Assembly (NCBI GenBank): GCA_034509735.1
Contig: JACGWO010000004.1
Span: 26,455,395 to 26,519,394, forward strand
From: Sesamum alatum
Taxonomy: Eukaryota > Streptophyta > Magnoliopsida > Lamiales > Pedaliaceae
DNA length: 64,000 nucleotides
Direction: 5' to 3'
The translations under genes were made by a program, and so were the position numbers. The notes below the pieces were generated by a model. The model searched no databases, was not told the DNA's origin, and saw nothing but the letters and a program-made list of their open reading frames with translations. Numbering within the stretch: position 1 is the first letter of the stretch; every line of letters begins with the position of its first letter. Of this stretch, positions 48,683 through 59,695 are shown one piece after another.

Positions 48683-49204
48683 CAATGTTTTCAAAATCGG
48701 ACCGGGGATTGAACCGGTCAAGTTACTGGGTCACTGGTCCGATCGGTTGGACCGGATTAAAAAAATCGATTAACCCGGACCCTAATATATATATATGTAT
48801 ATATATGCACATAATATACTAATCATTAGGTAGCAATTAATTAAGCAAAAATATGAGAAAAATAAAAGCAAACTTAAAATAAATACATATAGAAAAACCA
48901 CCAATATCAACACATGTAAAAAAAAAAAAAAAAAAAGAGTTGGATACATGATATTGAACAAGAGGAAAGAAAAAAAATATTTACATGCATAATATTGAAG
49001 AAGATGAAAGAAAAAAAAAAGATAATAAATTACCTTTTAAGAATAGGAAATTAGTTTAATTTGATTGCAAAATTCTCAAAGTAAATTTAATTCAATTAAC
49101 AAATGAGTTATAATTTATTTCCCAACTTTTATAAAATAAATAAATTAAAAAAATTAACTATATTAAAAAGTTAACAGTCAAATTTTCTGGGTTTGAAAAC
49201 ATTG
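48683..49204. mobile_element. hAT-type MITE inserted in the hAT terminus, 522 bp
   Basis: Terminal inverted repeats of 13 bases (CAATGTTTTCAAA...TTTGAAAACATTG). Flanks ATTAGGGG (48,675-48,682) and ATTTGGGG (49,205-49,212) match at 7 of 8. The left third is rich in CCGGTC/GACCGG words. A related but more degenerate copy is at 10,095. Confidence 0.85.
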
Positions 49205-49807
49205 ATTTGGGGTGATCAAAAAAAATTAAAACCGCCCAAAACCGTCCGAATCAAATCAAATCGAACCATTTTTTATGATTTATCTTCCAAACTGTGATTC
49301 TAAATTTAGAATAAAACCACACCGCACTATTGGTTTGGTACTTTCAAAAACTTCTAAAAATTGAATCGAACCGCTAAATATATAATTATCTTTTTAAACT
49401 ATATATAATAAAATAAAAAAATTAATTGTTTAGAAGAATTTCATATTCAAATTATATAAGCCAAAAATTCATAGTAATTTGATAAAAAAATATCTTTAGT
49501 TCTATAAGCCCATTAGGACTTTAAGCTCGTTAGGCTTTTCTTCAACTTTCTCATTAGTTTTTTTACCTTCTTTTTTTTTTTTTTTTTTTTTCTCACTCCC
49601 CCTTTCCCTCCTCTCTCTTTTCTCTCTTTCGCCGCTTCTATTCTCTGTTCTCTCCTAGTCTCTTCACCGCCCTTGTTTTTCTCTATTCTCTCTCAGTCTT
49701 CTCTTTTATTTCTTTTTTCCTCTCCCTTTCTCCTCTTCGTCCGCCGCACTTCTACCGCCTTAACCAAGCATCGCCGCTAGCTCCGCCTGCCCCGTCACAG
49801 AAATTTT

Positions 49808-50026
49808 GTGAAGTTTTTGAAAATATTTTATAATGTGATGTTGAAGTTCTCGGGTTCATCTTATATCACTTCAAATGCATTTTTTCGTGAACTTGCAGTT
49901 TTGCATGTGAGTTTGTCTACTGTGATGAATAAGAGAGACTATCACATGACATCAATAGCTATTCGCATAAGAGACAAATTCAAAAAGTATTGGGAGAATA
50001 TTGATAATAAGAATTATATTGTCTAG
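49808..50026 (+). pseudogene. hAT transposase fragment (RICESLEEPER-like)
   Basis: 72 codons including FYNVMLKFSGSSYITSNAFF and IAIRIRDKFKKYWENID, which correspond to the middle segment just before the hAT dimerisation region in DAYSLEEPER/RICESLEEPER-type transposases. BED finger, catalytic residues and C-terminus are absent, so this is a relic. Confidence 0.7.
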
Positions 50027-51454
50027 AGTATTACCTGGTGCTAATTATTAAATATTGATTAATGATTAATTAAATTTGATATGTTTTCTCGACAATATAT
50101 TTGATATGTCCATAACTGACCCTTGACCTTTGTTCCATTAAGTGCTTCCCTATTGCTTAATTTTCTAGATTTTCAATATTGATATCAAATTCATGACTTC
50201 AGAAATTAATTATTATATATGTTCTTATATTTTAATCTACTTAAAGTTGTGAAGAGTGTTGGTGGTTATGATGCATAATGTTAGTCTTTTGTGCTTACTT
50301 AATACAAACACTTGTTTTACTTCTTGATTTTTGCTAGTCTCAACGTCTTATTTTTGTTATAAGTACTAAAAAACCGCCAAATCGCCCGAAACCGCACCTT
50401 TGATTTTGGTTTTAAAAGTGACAATTTGCAAATTTCATAAAACCCCCAATGACAATTCGATTTGAAAATAACTTTAAAAAAATCAAAATCGCACCGTGAG
50501 CACCCCTAGTTGGAACACATGAACTCAACTCATATAATGTCAATTAAATTTTAAAAAAATTACGATGTTTTCTCTTAAGATTTCATATAATTACATATAG
50601 ACCCTATTATTTAAAAAAAAAATTACATTTAATACCCTTATTGTTTGTTTTTATTTAACAAACAAAGCCATCCACTAAGAGCGCGTTTACTATGCCAGAT
50701 AAGGTTCCATAACACTAATATTATAACCTAATCACGTGTTTATTATGCAAGATAAGGGCCCAAAATTTTTTGAGGGCTTTTGCTATTTTACTGTAGAAGT
50801 CAGACAAGTCAACCCACCTCCCTAGGTAGGTTGAGTTGTCATGCATTTTGTGGAGTGAAAATGTGGTTGCAAAAAGTCAAAAATGCTCTTCATTTGCCAT
50901 TCGAAATTACAATTGTGTCCCCCAACTACCCAAATTGATGGCACTTAAAGGTGTCTGAAAATTTCAGACAGCAACAAATGCAAGAGGATTTGGTTTTGAG
51001 GAGGTTGGTGAGGACGCTCTTGTAGAAGCAGAAGCTGGTGAGCACATTTTTTTTCTCTAATTTTTCGAGACTGGCTTTGTCGTCTGTAAATCTTTTTAGC
51101 TAACTTTATTTTTATTTTTTTGGATTCTTAGTTCATTCAAGCTGAAACAGCAAAGTTAGGGCTCAAGATTGGTGTTTTTCTCAACACATTTTTTCTTTAA
51201 TCTGTTTTCTGCACTAATATTTTGGGTTGTTGTTTGTTGTTCTTTCATTTTTTGCACTAATGTTGTGAGTGGGTCTATGCATTTCTAATTCATTGTGTAC
51301 CTCGGTTGTTTTTTGAAAATTTGTTTAATCTAGATTTGAAACAACATGCTCAACACTTGGTTCTTTCACTGTTATTTATGTACTTGGGTGTAAAAATTTT
51401 CTGATGTGTAGCAATTTCTGTGGAAGTGGTATTTAATAATTCGTTTTGTTTAAG

Positions 51455-52858
51455 ATGCGTTTTGAAGAAAAAATAGAGATATTACTTGCCATTCAGACAT
51501 TTATGGTTGATGCTATGAGGATGTTATTGTTGTTTTATCGTTATTATTGATATCGGAGGGCTCAATTAGATGTTACTCGAGCTAGACGCACACTAAGCTA
51601 TAGTTTACATAACCGTGTGCCACATCAAGTAGAGCTATGCAAAAGCTAGTTGAATTTAGTGACATAACATGTATTGAGAATCTACGAATGAGTCGAAATG
51701 CTTTCGGAAACTTGTGCATCATTTTACCATGTCAGGGTGGTCTAAATGATACAAAGAATGTCACAATATACTCCCAAGTCGCAATGTTTTTTAGCATATT
51801 AGCTCATCACAAAAAGAATCATACTGTGAAATTCGACTTCTTGAGATCGGGAAGGACAGTAAGCAGGCATTTTCACGAAATTCTTAATGACGTACTGAGA
51901 ATCCATCCATTATTGCTTGTCAAGCCGACACCGATAACAGCAGACACAGGTTGTCTAAGGTGGAAAAACTTTGAGGTATTGCTTATTCATTATTTTCATA
52001 TGATAATTATATGCACGGCTTTTATGATTTTTTATCTTGTAATAATTGTTGAACAATTGGTGTGGTTGACATGGTTTTGTAGGGTTGTTTGGGAGCCTTA
52101 GATGGCACGTATATTGATGTCCGTGTGTTTGCTCGGGACAAAGCTAAATATCCTACGCGTAAAGGATCAATTGCTATTAATATGTTGGGAGTATGTGATA
52201 GGGAAAATGCGATTCGTTTATGTTTTATGTGGGTGGGAAGCTAGTGCAACTGATAGTTGGGTTTTACGTGATGCTATAAACAGACCGAACGGTTTACGGA
52301 TACCTAGAGGTATTTGGTATTAAGAAATGTTTTTTTTTTTAATATTAATCTGTAGTTATTTTTAGTATTTAACATTGGTTTATGTTTGATGTGTTGTTAT
52401 CAAAGGTTGCTACTATTTGGTTGATAGTGGGTACACCAATGGTAAAGGCTTCCTAGCACCTTATAGGGGGGGTACATTACCATCTTAAAGAATGGGAGTT
52501 GGGACATAGTTCCCCTCAGAACCATGAGGAATATTTCAACATGAAGCATGCGTTTGCCGGTAATGTCATTAAGCGCACATTTGGCTTGCTTAAAGGACGT
52601 TGGGCAATTCTAAGGAGACCAGCCTTTTATTCGATCAAGATTCAGAATCGAATAATCATGGCATGCTATCTTTTACATAACTATATTCGTCAAGTAATGC
52701 CCGTGAATCCAATGGAAACCATGTTGCCTGAATCTGACACGGTTGGGGATGGAGAAAGTGTGGAGTACATTGGTACTGTTGATTCAAATCCATTTTGGAA
52801 CAATTGGAGAGATGAAATTGCTCTTGCAATGTACAATGCTTCGCGTGGCCAAAATTAA
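51455..52858 (+). pseudogene. PIF/Harbinger transposase 2, inactivated
   Basis: Coding similarity starts at 51455 (MRFEEKIEILLAIQTF). An in-frame TGA (about 51,549) and a frameshift precede MQKLVEFSDITCIENLRMSR (51,637). Exon 1 ends at 51,975, exon 2 is 52,083-52,309 and exon 3 starts at 52,406. Exon 2 has the first Asp (GCLGALDGTYIDV), then an extra A in the GGGAAAATG run shifts the frame before MRFVYVLCGWEASATDSWV (second Asp). Exon 3 has YYLVDSGYTNGKGFLAPYRG, an extra G in a G7 run at about 52,465-52,471, and then HAFAGNVIKRTFGLLKGRW. The third catalytic Glu, normally in VIER, is Lys here. This copy cannot be active even if the frame breaks were read errors. Confidence 0.85.
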
Positions 52859-53086
52859 AAGCTATATCACTTATTAATCTCTTTCGAACACAAACTATAT
52901 TTTTCGAAAATATTGTGTTGAATTTCATGTTTCGTTTTCTTGTGTAATGTTGTATGACAACATACTTGGATTTTTTATGATTTGTTTTATGTTAGTGCAA
53001 AGTGTTTTCGTTTTGAGGTGTTATTCTATGTGCATGTAATTTCTTTCGTAATTATTTTATGTCCTTTTGTTGCTTGTTAGCTTACT

Positions 53087-54136
53087 ATGGACGAAGGAGG
53101 AAGCAACGACGTTCGACGTCAGGGGGAGGGGTAAGAGGGATGGTAAAGGTACCCGGCGTATTTGGTCCACCGCCGAGGAGGAGGCACTTCTTCATTCTTT
53201 GAAGGAGATTGTTCAAGCAGGTTGGAAGTGTGACAACGGTTTTAGGATGAGTTATTTGGGGGGTTTTGGAGCAGATGATACGTAAGAGATGTCCGTCTAG
53301 CGGATTGAAAATTGTCCCGCATATTTCTTCCAAAATACATGTTTGGAAGAAAATATATGGGACTTTGTTGAGTATGCTTTCACGTTTTGGGTTTGGGTGG
53401 AACGAGGAGAACAACACTATTGATGCTAAAGATGATGTATTTGATAACTACACTAAGGTAAACCCGTATTCTAATTGTAATTGTTCATGTTGTGTTCTTT
53501 ATAGTTCATGTCTAAATCCGAATCCCTTTTGCCTATCTACTTATGTTGTAGAGTGATCCGTTTGCACGCTCACTGCGATACAAATCTTTCCCTTTCTATC
53601 CTCAATGGTGCGAGGTATTCGGGAAGGACAGAGCCACCGGTGAGCACGCTGAAGACATTGTGAGTGCATCTTGTAATGTTACTTCTGATCCTGTTCAATT
53701 AATCCCCGAGTACTATGTCCCAAGTCCCGATCCTAGCTTGTTTGGTGATGATCTTGATTTCATGAACTCGTTTAGTAATACTGGGGGTCAAAATAACTAT
53801 GAGGCTGCTGAAATTGAGAGGGTTAGTTCAAAGAGGATAAAGGTTTCTACTAAAACTGTTGATGAGAAATTTGAGGAAAAGTTTGATATATTTATGAGTG
53901 TAACTGACAATAGGTTGGGGGATTTGGCAAATCGTTTCAGAACTGTGGTGGACGAAGTTAAAGCTCGTGGACAAGTCTGGTCTATTGTCGAAGGAGTTCA
54001 TGAATTATCAATTGAGGAAAAATGTAGGGTGTTCAAGAAGCTCGTAAACAGTAAGGCTGATCTGGATTTGTTCTTGATTATGTCCGTGGATGCCCAAGTT
54101 GCTTTTGTGAAGATGATAGCTGATGGAACAGTTTAG
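53087..54136 (+). pseudogene. PIF/Harbinger Myb-like partner 2, frameshifted
   Basis: Starts at 53087 (MDEGGSNDVR). A G-run near 53,120 breaks the frame before KRDGKGTRRIWSTAEEEALL, the Myb/trihelix block. A further extra G in a G6 run near 53,259-53,264 breaks it before LEQMIRKRCPSSGLKIVPHI and WKKIYGTLLSMLSRFGFGWN. Intron 53,458-53,551 joins NYTK to SDPFARSLRYKSFPFYPQW. The last exon is open to 54,136 with an acidic middle and the usual C-terminal helix (VAFVKMIADGTV). This is the standard second protein of plant PIF elements (At2g29880-like). Confidence 0.8.
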
Positions 54137-54639
54137 GAATTTGCCTCTCTGGTAGTATTATGTCGTGTTGGGGCAAGAACAAATGCTTCTTTTGAATTAG
54201 CTATGCGTTGCTATATTATCACTTAACATGGCATTTTTGTATATCCTAACTTGGATGGCCAGATTTGTAATGTTTACATGCACTAGTCAATAATATTATT
54301 TTGTCGGAAGAACGAACACTTGCACTACCTTTTGTAAAATTGTCGTGAAAATGTAGTTATGACTATTGGTGCACATTCGGATGGGTTGGTTTTTGGTTAA
54401 TGGTATGTTATGTCTGAAACTTTTCATTGTGCATTTTAATGTTACTTCTTGGTGCAAATAGCTATCTCCATCTCCATAACCCACATTACAGATTATAATA
54501 TTACATTTTAGCATCACAACAGAGGTGGAAATATGAGACACACCACAACATAAAATTTACATAAGCCCAAGTTGATTGAAAGCATAAAAAAAGTCATACT
54601 AGAAATAAACATGCCAAGCATAGATTTTTCCTACGAATC

Positions 54640-55201
54640 AGACGAAATCTGCAACACCCCATCAATCTCAACAATGCGATAAGGACTTTCAGTCTTTTCT
54701 ACTTCATTGTCATTACCTTGAGATGAAGACGAAGTAGATGCGTGTACTGATGGATTTGAAGGGCCAAAGATCGCCGGTAGAGCACTCCAATTTGGGTCAC
54801 GTAATGCTCATACGCCATTGCAAGTGGATATGTCTAACAGATACAAACAACATGTAAAAATCATACGAAAAGTAGCGTATAATGATATAATGAACAACAT
54901 AGTAATAAAATGAGCCTTCAACCTTTGTAACCCTCTCCCAAAAATCTTATGGGGCTATAATAGTATTGTCCCATCTATCCCAAATTACTTCCGGGCATGA
55001 AAGAAGGTAACGAAAGATCTCATAACGGTCACGCAGCTTCTCCACTCGATGCCGATTCTGACTACAAGTGAAGGACTCTATCATAATTAGGTTCGTTTGC
55101 TCAGTTGCCCTTTTCAACGCCTCCAGTGGAATGACTCCACCTTCTTTGAGTTTGCCTGCAATGGCCAAGTCCCACAAACAATCCAAAAACACCTGATTGT
55201 G
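54640..55201 (-). pseudogene. Myb/SANT-like ORF A in PIF element 2
   Basis: After an acceptor (CAATCAG|GTG) at 55,201 it reads VFLDCLWDLAIAGKLKEGG, then SQNRHRVEKLRDRYEIFRYL and VIWDRWDNTIIAP, a Myb/SANT-like second half. An in-frame TAA follows IIAP (54,947), though the frame continues as DFWERVTK. A last exon near 54,820-54,640 reads AMAYEHY, shifts one base, and goes on as DPNWSALPAIFGPSNPSVHA to VLQISSDS and stop. The N-terminal exon upstream of 55,201 is uncertain. It is dead as it stands. Confidence 0.6.
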
Positions 55202-55802
55202 TGCAGCAGTCTAAACTGGAGTATACAAAATTCTTTGCTGACATGGTGGAGAAGGGGCCGGCTTAGGACATAGTTCCCATTCCCATTTGCAGCACAAAAT
55301 GCGTTTGAAGGCTTGGATCTTGTCATTTGTAAAGAGTAAATGCTGCAAACAAAACATATAGACGAAGGCCTTTTGCAATGCCTCATATATACTACACATG
55401 AAAGTAGTCCAAGAGTGGGATGATGTGAAAAGTCACAAAAAGTATATACTTCTAAAATAAATAAGGCATGCCAAGAGAATCTTCAGCCTTTTTACATTCT
55501 CAAGGCTTTCATGATGGACTTTGAAGAGAAGCATCACCAAGGCTTTATCCAAAAGATTTGGTATCGGGTGAATCGCATAAAAATGTACAAACCAGCACAC
55601 ACATTCATAAATATATTGGAAATTTCCAATAGAGTTAATAATGATAACATTCAACATAATATATTAATAAACATTCAACAGGATAGTATTAATAACATTC
55701 ATACATTACTAGCAGATACATAAGGTCCTAAAATTTATAAAGTTTGCATCTCATATTAGGATACCTGAACTGCAAAACACAAGGGAACCAATAAGCAGAA
55801 CA

Positions 55803-56421
55803 CTAGATCTCGTCAGAATCATTTTCACTCGTAGGAGACAAACTAATAACATCGAAATCTTGGCTAACCCCTTCATCAGGAACCAAATCATCATCAGCAT
55901 TTTCTGCAACTTCCAACTCCTCAGGATATGTAAATATCTTAGCCAATTCGTCCCAAGCAGGATCAACGAGGTCCACATACGCCATCGTTATATGTTTCCT
56001 CTACGAAGATAAACAATGTTCATGAGTTAAAAAAAAACTAAATCAAATCCGGATAAAATATGCAAACAAGTTACCAAAATACGTCACATGCAGAGGCCTA
56101 AATACGAGGATCAACCCTTAATTCTTTTGTACGTGGATTGTATACCACCCCTGTAAGTGATAGAACCCAAGAAGATGCAAGGAATCGATTGTAAAGACGC
56201 CTTACCTTATCTTCATAGTGATTAAATTCAAAAGTCTTTCTGTACACGCAGTTGACTTCATGGAAGCCTTGTCTGATCGAGCAAGGATCAGGGAATCCTC
56301 GCTCTTCCAGACCAAGCTCAATTTGTTCAACAATGACACTAACAAATGTTTTCTCCATTGGTCTAGTCCAATTCACATCGTAAAACCATCTGCGTTGCAA
56401 AGTAGAAGCATTCGAAGCCAT
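55803..56421 (-). pseudogene. Myb/SANT-like ORF B in PIF element 2
   Basis: First exon 56421-56098: MASNASTLQRRWFYDVNWT, then TFVSVIVEQIELGLEERGF and HYEDKVRRLYNRFLASSWVL to VVYNPRTKELRVDP, a compact Myb/SANT-like domain. Second part 55985-55803: AYVDLVDPAWDELAKIFTYP and a strongly acidic tail ending ENDSDEI. The splice between them is not clear because a stop (TAG) follows DPRI before a good donor. It could be a two-exon gene with an unrecognised donor or a broken one. Confidence 0.55.
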
Positions 56422-56704
56422 TTATTAACCTATACACATTTTTGAATTCTTGTCAAATGTTAAATAGGAATTTCATTATGTAAAAGGGAATCGAATCTAA
56501 TGTGAGTAGATGTAAAGTGCATGTGTTGTAATTTTCAGAGGAATTGTAAAAAAAGAAATTCACTTTCTCGTGATCACTATTGCACAAGACCACAAGGAAA
56601 AGTTACCAAAGCTGACAGTATTGGACAAAGAAACAGTTCCATTCAAACGAGGCAAGTAAATTATAAACTAGAAAAAACCACATTTAAAAATACTACAACC
56701 ATTT

Positions 56705-57242
56705 CTAACCTATTTGCAACAGAGAGTGCCCCTGATTATTATGAAAAATAGCAAAGTATCCTAACATAATTAAGCTTAACAAAACAAATAAGCATAATAC
56801 GATAATACAACAACGCCAAATCTTCTTCATAGACTCGAATTTTGCACGGACTGCCTCAAGCTCATCTATTCTCTTCTCATAGGCACTTAGCTTCTTCAAG
56901 AGGCCAGGAATGACAACAATACTTCGAGGGCACATTGGAGGATCAAGCCACTGAAAACGTTTCACAATAACAACCCTAGTTGTAAGAATGAGTTAGAACT
57001 GAATTGGTAAAATTTTTTATAGCTAAACATAGCATAATTTTAAATACCAACATTTACGCCGGAACACCCACGAAACCCAGCGACCCGGATTATAATTTGT
57101 CCATAAAGTTTTCGTAACAACATCATTTTCCACATTTGCACAATTCAACCCATTTGTCTTCTGTCGATGTAACTGACCTTTTCCTGCTACTATTAGAATC
57201 AGAACTATTGCTGGCCGAAAAACTTCGATGTAAGTTGGACAT
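56705..57242 (-). pseudogene. GRF zinc-finger / membrane protein, two exons, frameshifted
   Basis: Starts at 57242 (MSNLHRSFSASNSSDSNSS) with a Ser-rich lead, then CKCGK. The frame shifts by one in GGAAAATGATG to NDVVTKTLWTNYNPGR and by one again to GFRGCSG, together making a GRF-type zinc finger. Exon 2, after CGTTTTCAG|TGG (about 56,952), reads WLDPPMCPRSIVVIPGLLKK, a coiled-coil-like YEKRIDELEAVRAKFESMKK and a C-terminal membrane helix CCIIVLCLFVLLSLIMLGYF. This domain order is a known plant protein type of unknown function. Its place inside PIF element 2 suggests cargo. Confidence 0.65.
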
Positions 57243-57770
57243 ATTTTTTTGCGTCTGTTGCTGCTTTAGCCCGCTTCAATCAAAGTTTTTCAGTTTAAAA
57301 TCAAACATACTGATGGCAAATAGGCACTCGTAGTTAACAAATAGCATAACTAAAGTCAATTCCATTACTTCGAATTTGTACAGACTCCGACAAAATTACG
57401 AAGAACCATTACCTATGTTAAAATTCGACTTCACTACCAACAAAACAATGAAGTTCACGTTACCAGATTTGTAGCAACAATTTCGTAGCTCCAGGAAAAA
57501 ATGGTTGCTTCGGGTGGGCTAGGGCTCCTGAAGAAGAAAATGGGGAAGTGAAAAGTTCAAAACTGGCGATATAAACTAGAAGGGGTATAAATGTCATTTG
57601 AAGTTGTAAAATAATCTATTCATCAAAGGAACAAACTACACCATGTTATCAGAAAAATAATATCCCACAAGTAAACGACTTATAAATAATCCAGGGCTTT
57701 TTTATCATACATTTAGTCAGATTTATCCTATCATCCATTTAATCGAATACTCAAAATAAACACACCCTAA

Positions 57771-58369
57771 TGATATTAACAGACTTCTCCGACGCTAGTA
57801 TAAAATTAAATGAAAATTGAATTTTACTCTTGAGTTAACTAATGTAGCTGTTGATAATTATATAAACCTCCTCAAATGTTTGAACTAAATGCAGATACAC
57901 ATACTTTAAATTTTTTGAAATTATATATACCTTCACTAATATTTATTATCATCTTACATATAATTTTAACATTTTATGATACCATCCACATCATTATTTT
58001 AGTAAAATGATAAGTTTAAATTAATTATTAGTCTCAATTTATAGGTGTTTATACATACTCATTTAAAATTCATCTAATTTATACTTAGTTATCTTAAAAA
58101 TTGTGATAAGTATATAAACGTCTTAGAACCTTTTGAATTCATATCTCATAAAATTAATAAGTATATTCTAAAATACTTCAGTCAAAATTATATTGAATTT
58201 AATAATCCAATTGAATATGTCGCTTATATTTTAAGAAATCAACGAGTTTGGTTTCGTGATGATAATCATCTTATGACATAATCAATTAGGTTTTTTTGTT
58301 TTTTTTTATATCAAATAAACTCGTAGAAATTAACTTAAATGTTATTACACTTGACAATATTAACATAAT
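57771..58369. other. AT-rich intergenic DNA
   Basis: No gene or clear element seen. Confidence 0.5.
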
Positions 58370-58586
58370 GGGTTACATGTAATTTGCCTGCCTCTATTAA
58401 CCAAAAAGAACAATTATCCCCCTGTGAAAAAATAACTAGCAATTTACCTTTATGTGTTATTCAAAATGCAGCAAATAACTCCCTTACAGAGGTTTTTTTG
58501 CTCCATTTTTAAGGAGTTTTTTGCTTTATTTTTTAAAATACAGAGGATAAATTGCTATATCACAAGGGGTAATTGCATTTTTCCCT
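58370..58586. mobile_element. Fold-back MITE, 217 bp, perfect 10-bp target duplication
   Basis: Flanks TTAACATAAT at 58,360-58,369 and 58,587-58,596. Ends GGGTTACATGTAATTTGCC and ...GGGGTAATTGCATTTTTCCC are inverted, with inner pairs such as CCCCTGTGAAAAAATAA and TTATTTTTTAAAATACAG. Confidence 0.85.
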
Positions 58587-58864
58587 TTAACATAATATAG
58601 GTGAGGGAAAATTTAGAAGAAGATAGTGATCCGAATTAACATTTAAAATCTAAGTATAATATTATATACTGAATTTGAATCTGAAAATTTAATTATGTCT
58701 ATGGTAAAAAATCCTTTAAATACTTAATATATTTTTTTATTAAATTCTTAAATACTCAAATGAAGTTCGTGTAACTTATAATGAAGGATAAAAGAGTCAT
58801 TTTATAACAAAGGTTAGGTTTTTTAATGTCTGCGAGCATCAAGAAAGATGAATATAATTTTTTA

Positions 58865-59258
58865 GGGGTAAATCACAGCTATTTTCCTTGAGATTTGACA
58901 TAATTATAAATATCATGAGGTTTGTAATTTTTAACCAAAGGTTTGAAATTGATCATTTTGTCATTGAATTTGTTATTAAAATTGTAGAAAATCAGCCGAG
59001 GCAAATTGCATTATTTGCTCATCTGTGTAAAAAAATTAAGAAACCGCTCCTTGCTCATTGTAGTCCAAAAATATTTTAAAAATTAAATAATAAATTATTT
59101 AGTGCATAAGGGCTTTTAGTCAGTTAACTCATAAAAATGAATCGAAATGAGTTATTTATTAGATGGTTATAAATTTCAAAAGGGTATTTGTTATTTTTCA
59201 AACAACGAGAGATATTTGTAATTATGTCAAATCTCAGGCGAGGGAGCTGTAATTTACC
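58865..59258. mobile_element. Fold-back MITE upstream of uL4m, 394 bp
   Basis: Ends GGGGTAAATCACAGCT...GGGAGCTGTAATTTACC are inverted. Flanks TAATTTTTA and TAATTTTTTA are nearly the same. It is related to the copies at 30,735 and 34,593 (shared TTTTTAACCAAAGG, AAAATCAGCCGA). It ends about 120 bases above the presumed uL4m leader. Confidence 0.75.
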
Positions 59259-59299
59259 TAATTTTTTAAACCTCAGGGGTCTAAGTGTAAATAGATCAA

Positions 59300-59471
59300 A
59301 CCTAAAGGGCGGGCGCGTAATAATCGCTTAAATTTTCACATGCCAACCCGACCCGCACCAGTCAAAACCGCGAAAGGGTTTATGCAAGGGTTTCGTTCTT
59401 GGATTTGCAGCAAATATTTCCCCCTGCACTCTCCATTTCTACTCCGTACTCGATCTCTCTCTCCATTGCCG
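59300..59471 (+). promoter_or_regulatory. uL4m core promoter and leader exon
   Basis: GC-rich GGGCGGGCGCG at about 59,308, then two AGGGTTT motifs (59,375-59,381 and 59,387-59,393), the telo-box-like signal common in plant translation genes. A pyrimidine-rich leader ends at a good donor, CCATTGCCG|GTAAGT (59,471), which would splice to the exon with the start codon. The transcription start is not certain. Confidence 0.5.
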
Positions 59472-59695
59472 GTAAGTTTTCCTGCTATTTCTCTACATAG
59501 TAGGATCGTTATGGATGAATTGAGTCTCTAGGGCACTAACTTTTGGGTAATCGATTACTTGTCTCACTTTGTTCCTCATTTTTCTTTCCTGAAGCTGAAA
59601 GAGTATGAGAAAATGAAGCATGTGACTTTTAATTGATTGTAGCTGGATTATTGTTCCCGGATTTTAGATACCTTTTCTTGCCTGCTGCATTGGCG

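Larger units (their letters stand above)
48677..50508 (+). mobile_element. hAT transposon remnant with 8-bp target duplication
   Basis: Left end TAGGGG (48,677) continues after a nested MITE as TGATCAAAAAAAATTAAAACC. Right end is GGTGCTCA-type inverted (...GTGAGCACCCCTA). Flanking GTTGGAAT (48,669-48,676) and GTTGGAAC (50,509-50,516) match at 7 of 8. It contains a transposase fragment at 49,808. A CT-rich stretch (49,560-49,760) precedes that fragment. Confidence 0.75.
50679..57767. mobile_element. PIF/Harbinger element 2, 7.1 kb, five protein-coding remnants
   Basis: Left end GAGCGCGTTTACTATGC and right end, inverted, GGGTGTGTTTATTTTGA match at 11 of 17. Both are flanked by TAA (50,676-50,678 and 57,768-57,770), the usual PIF-type TWA duplication. 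Each end repeats its terminal motif internally (GTGTTTATTATGC at about 50,738; GTCGTTTACTTGTG inverted near 57,670). Inside are transposase and Myb ORFs on plus, then two Myb/SANT-like ORFs and a GRF zinc-finger ORF on minus. Confidence 0.65.
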
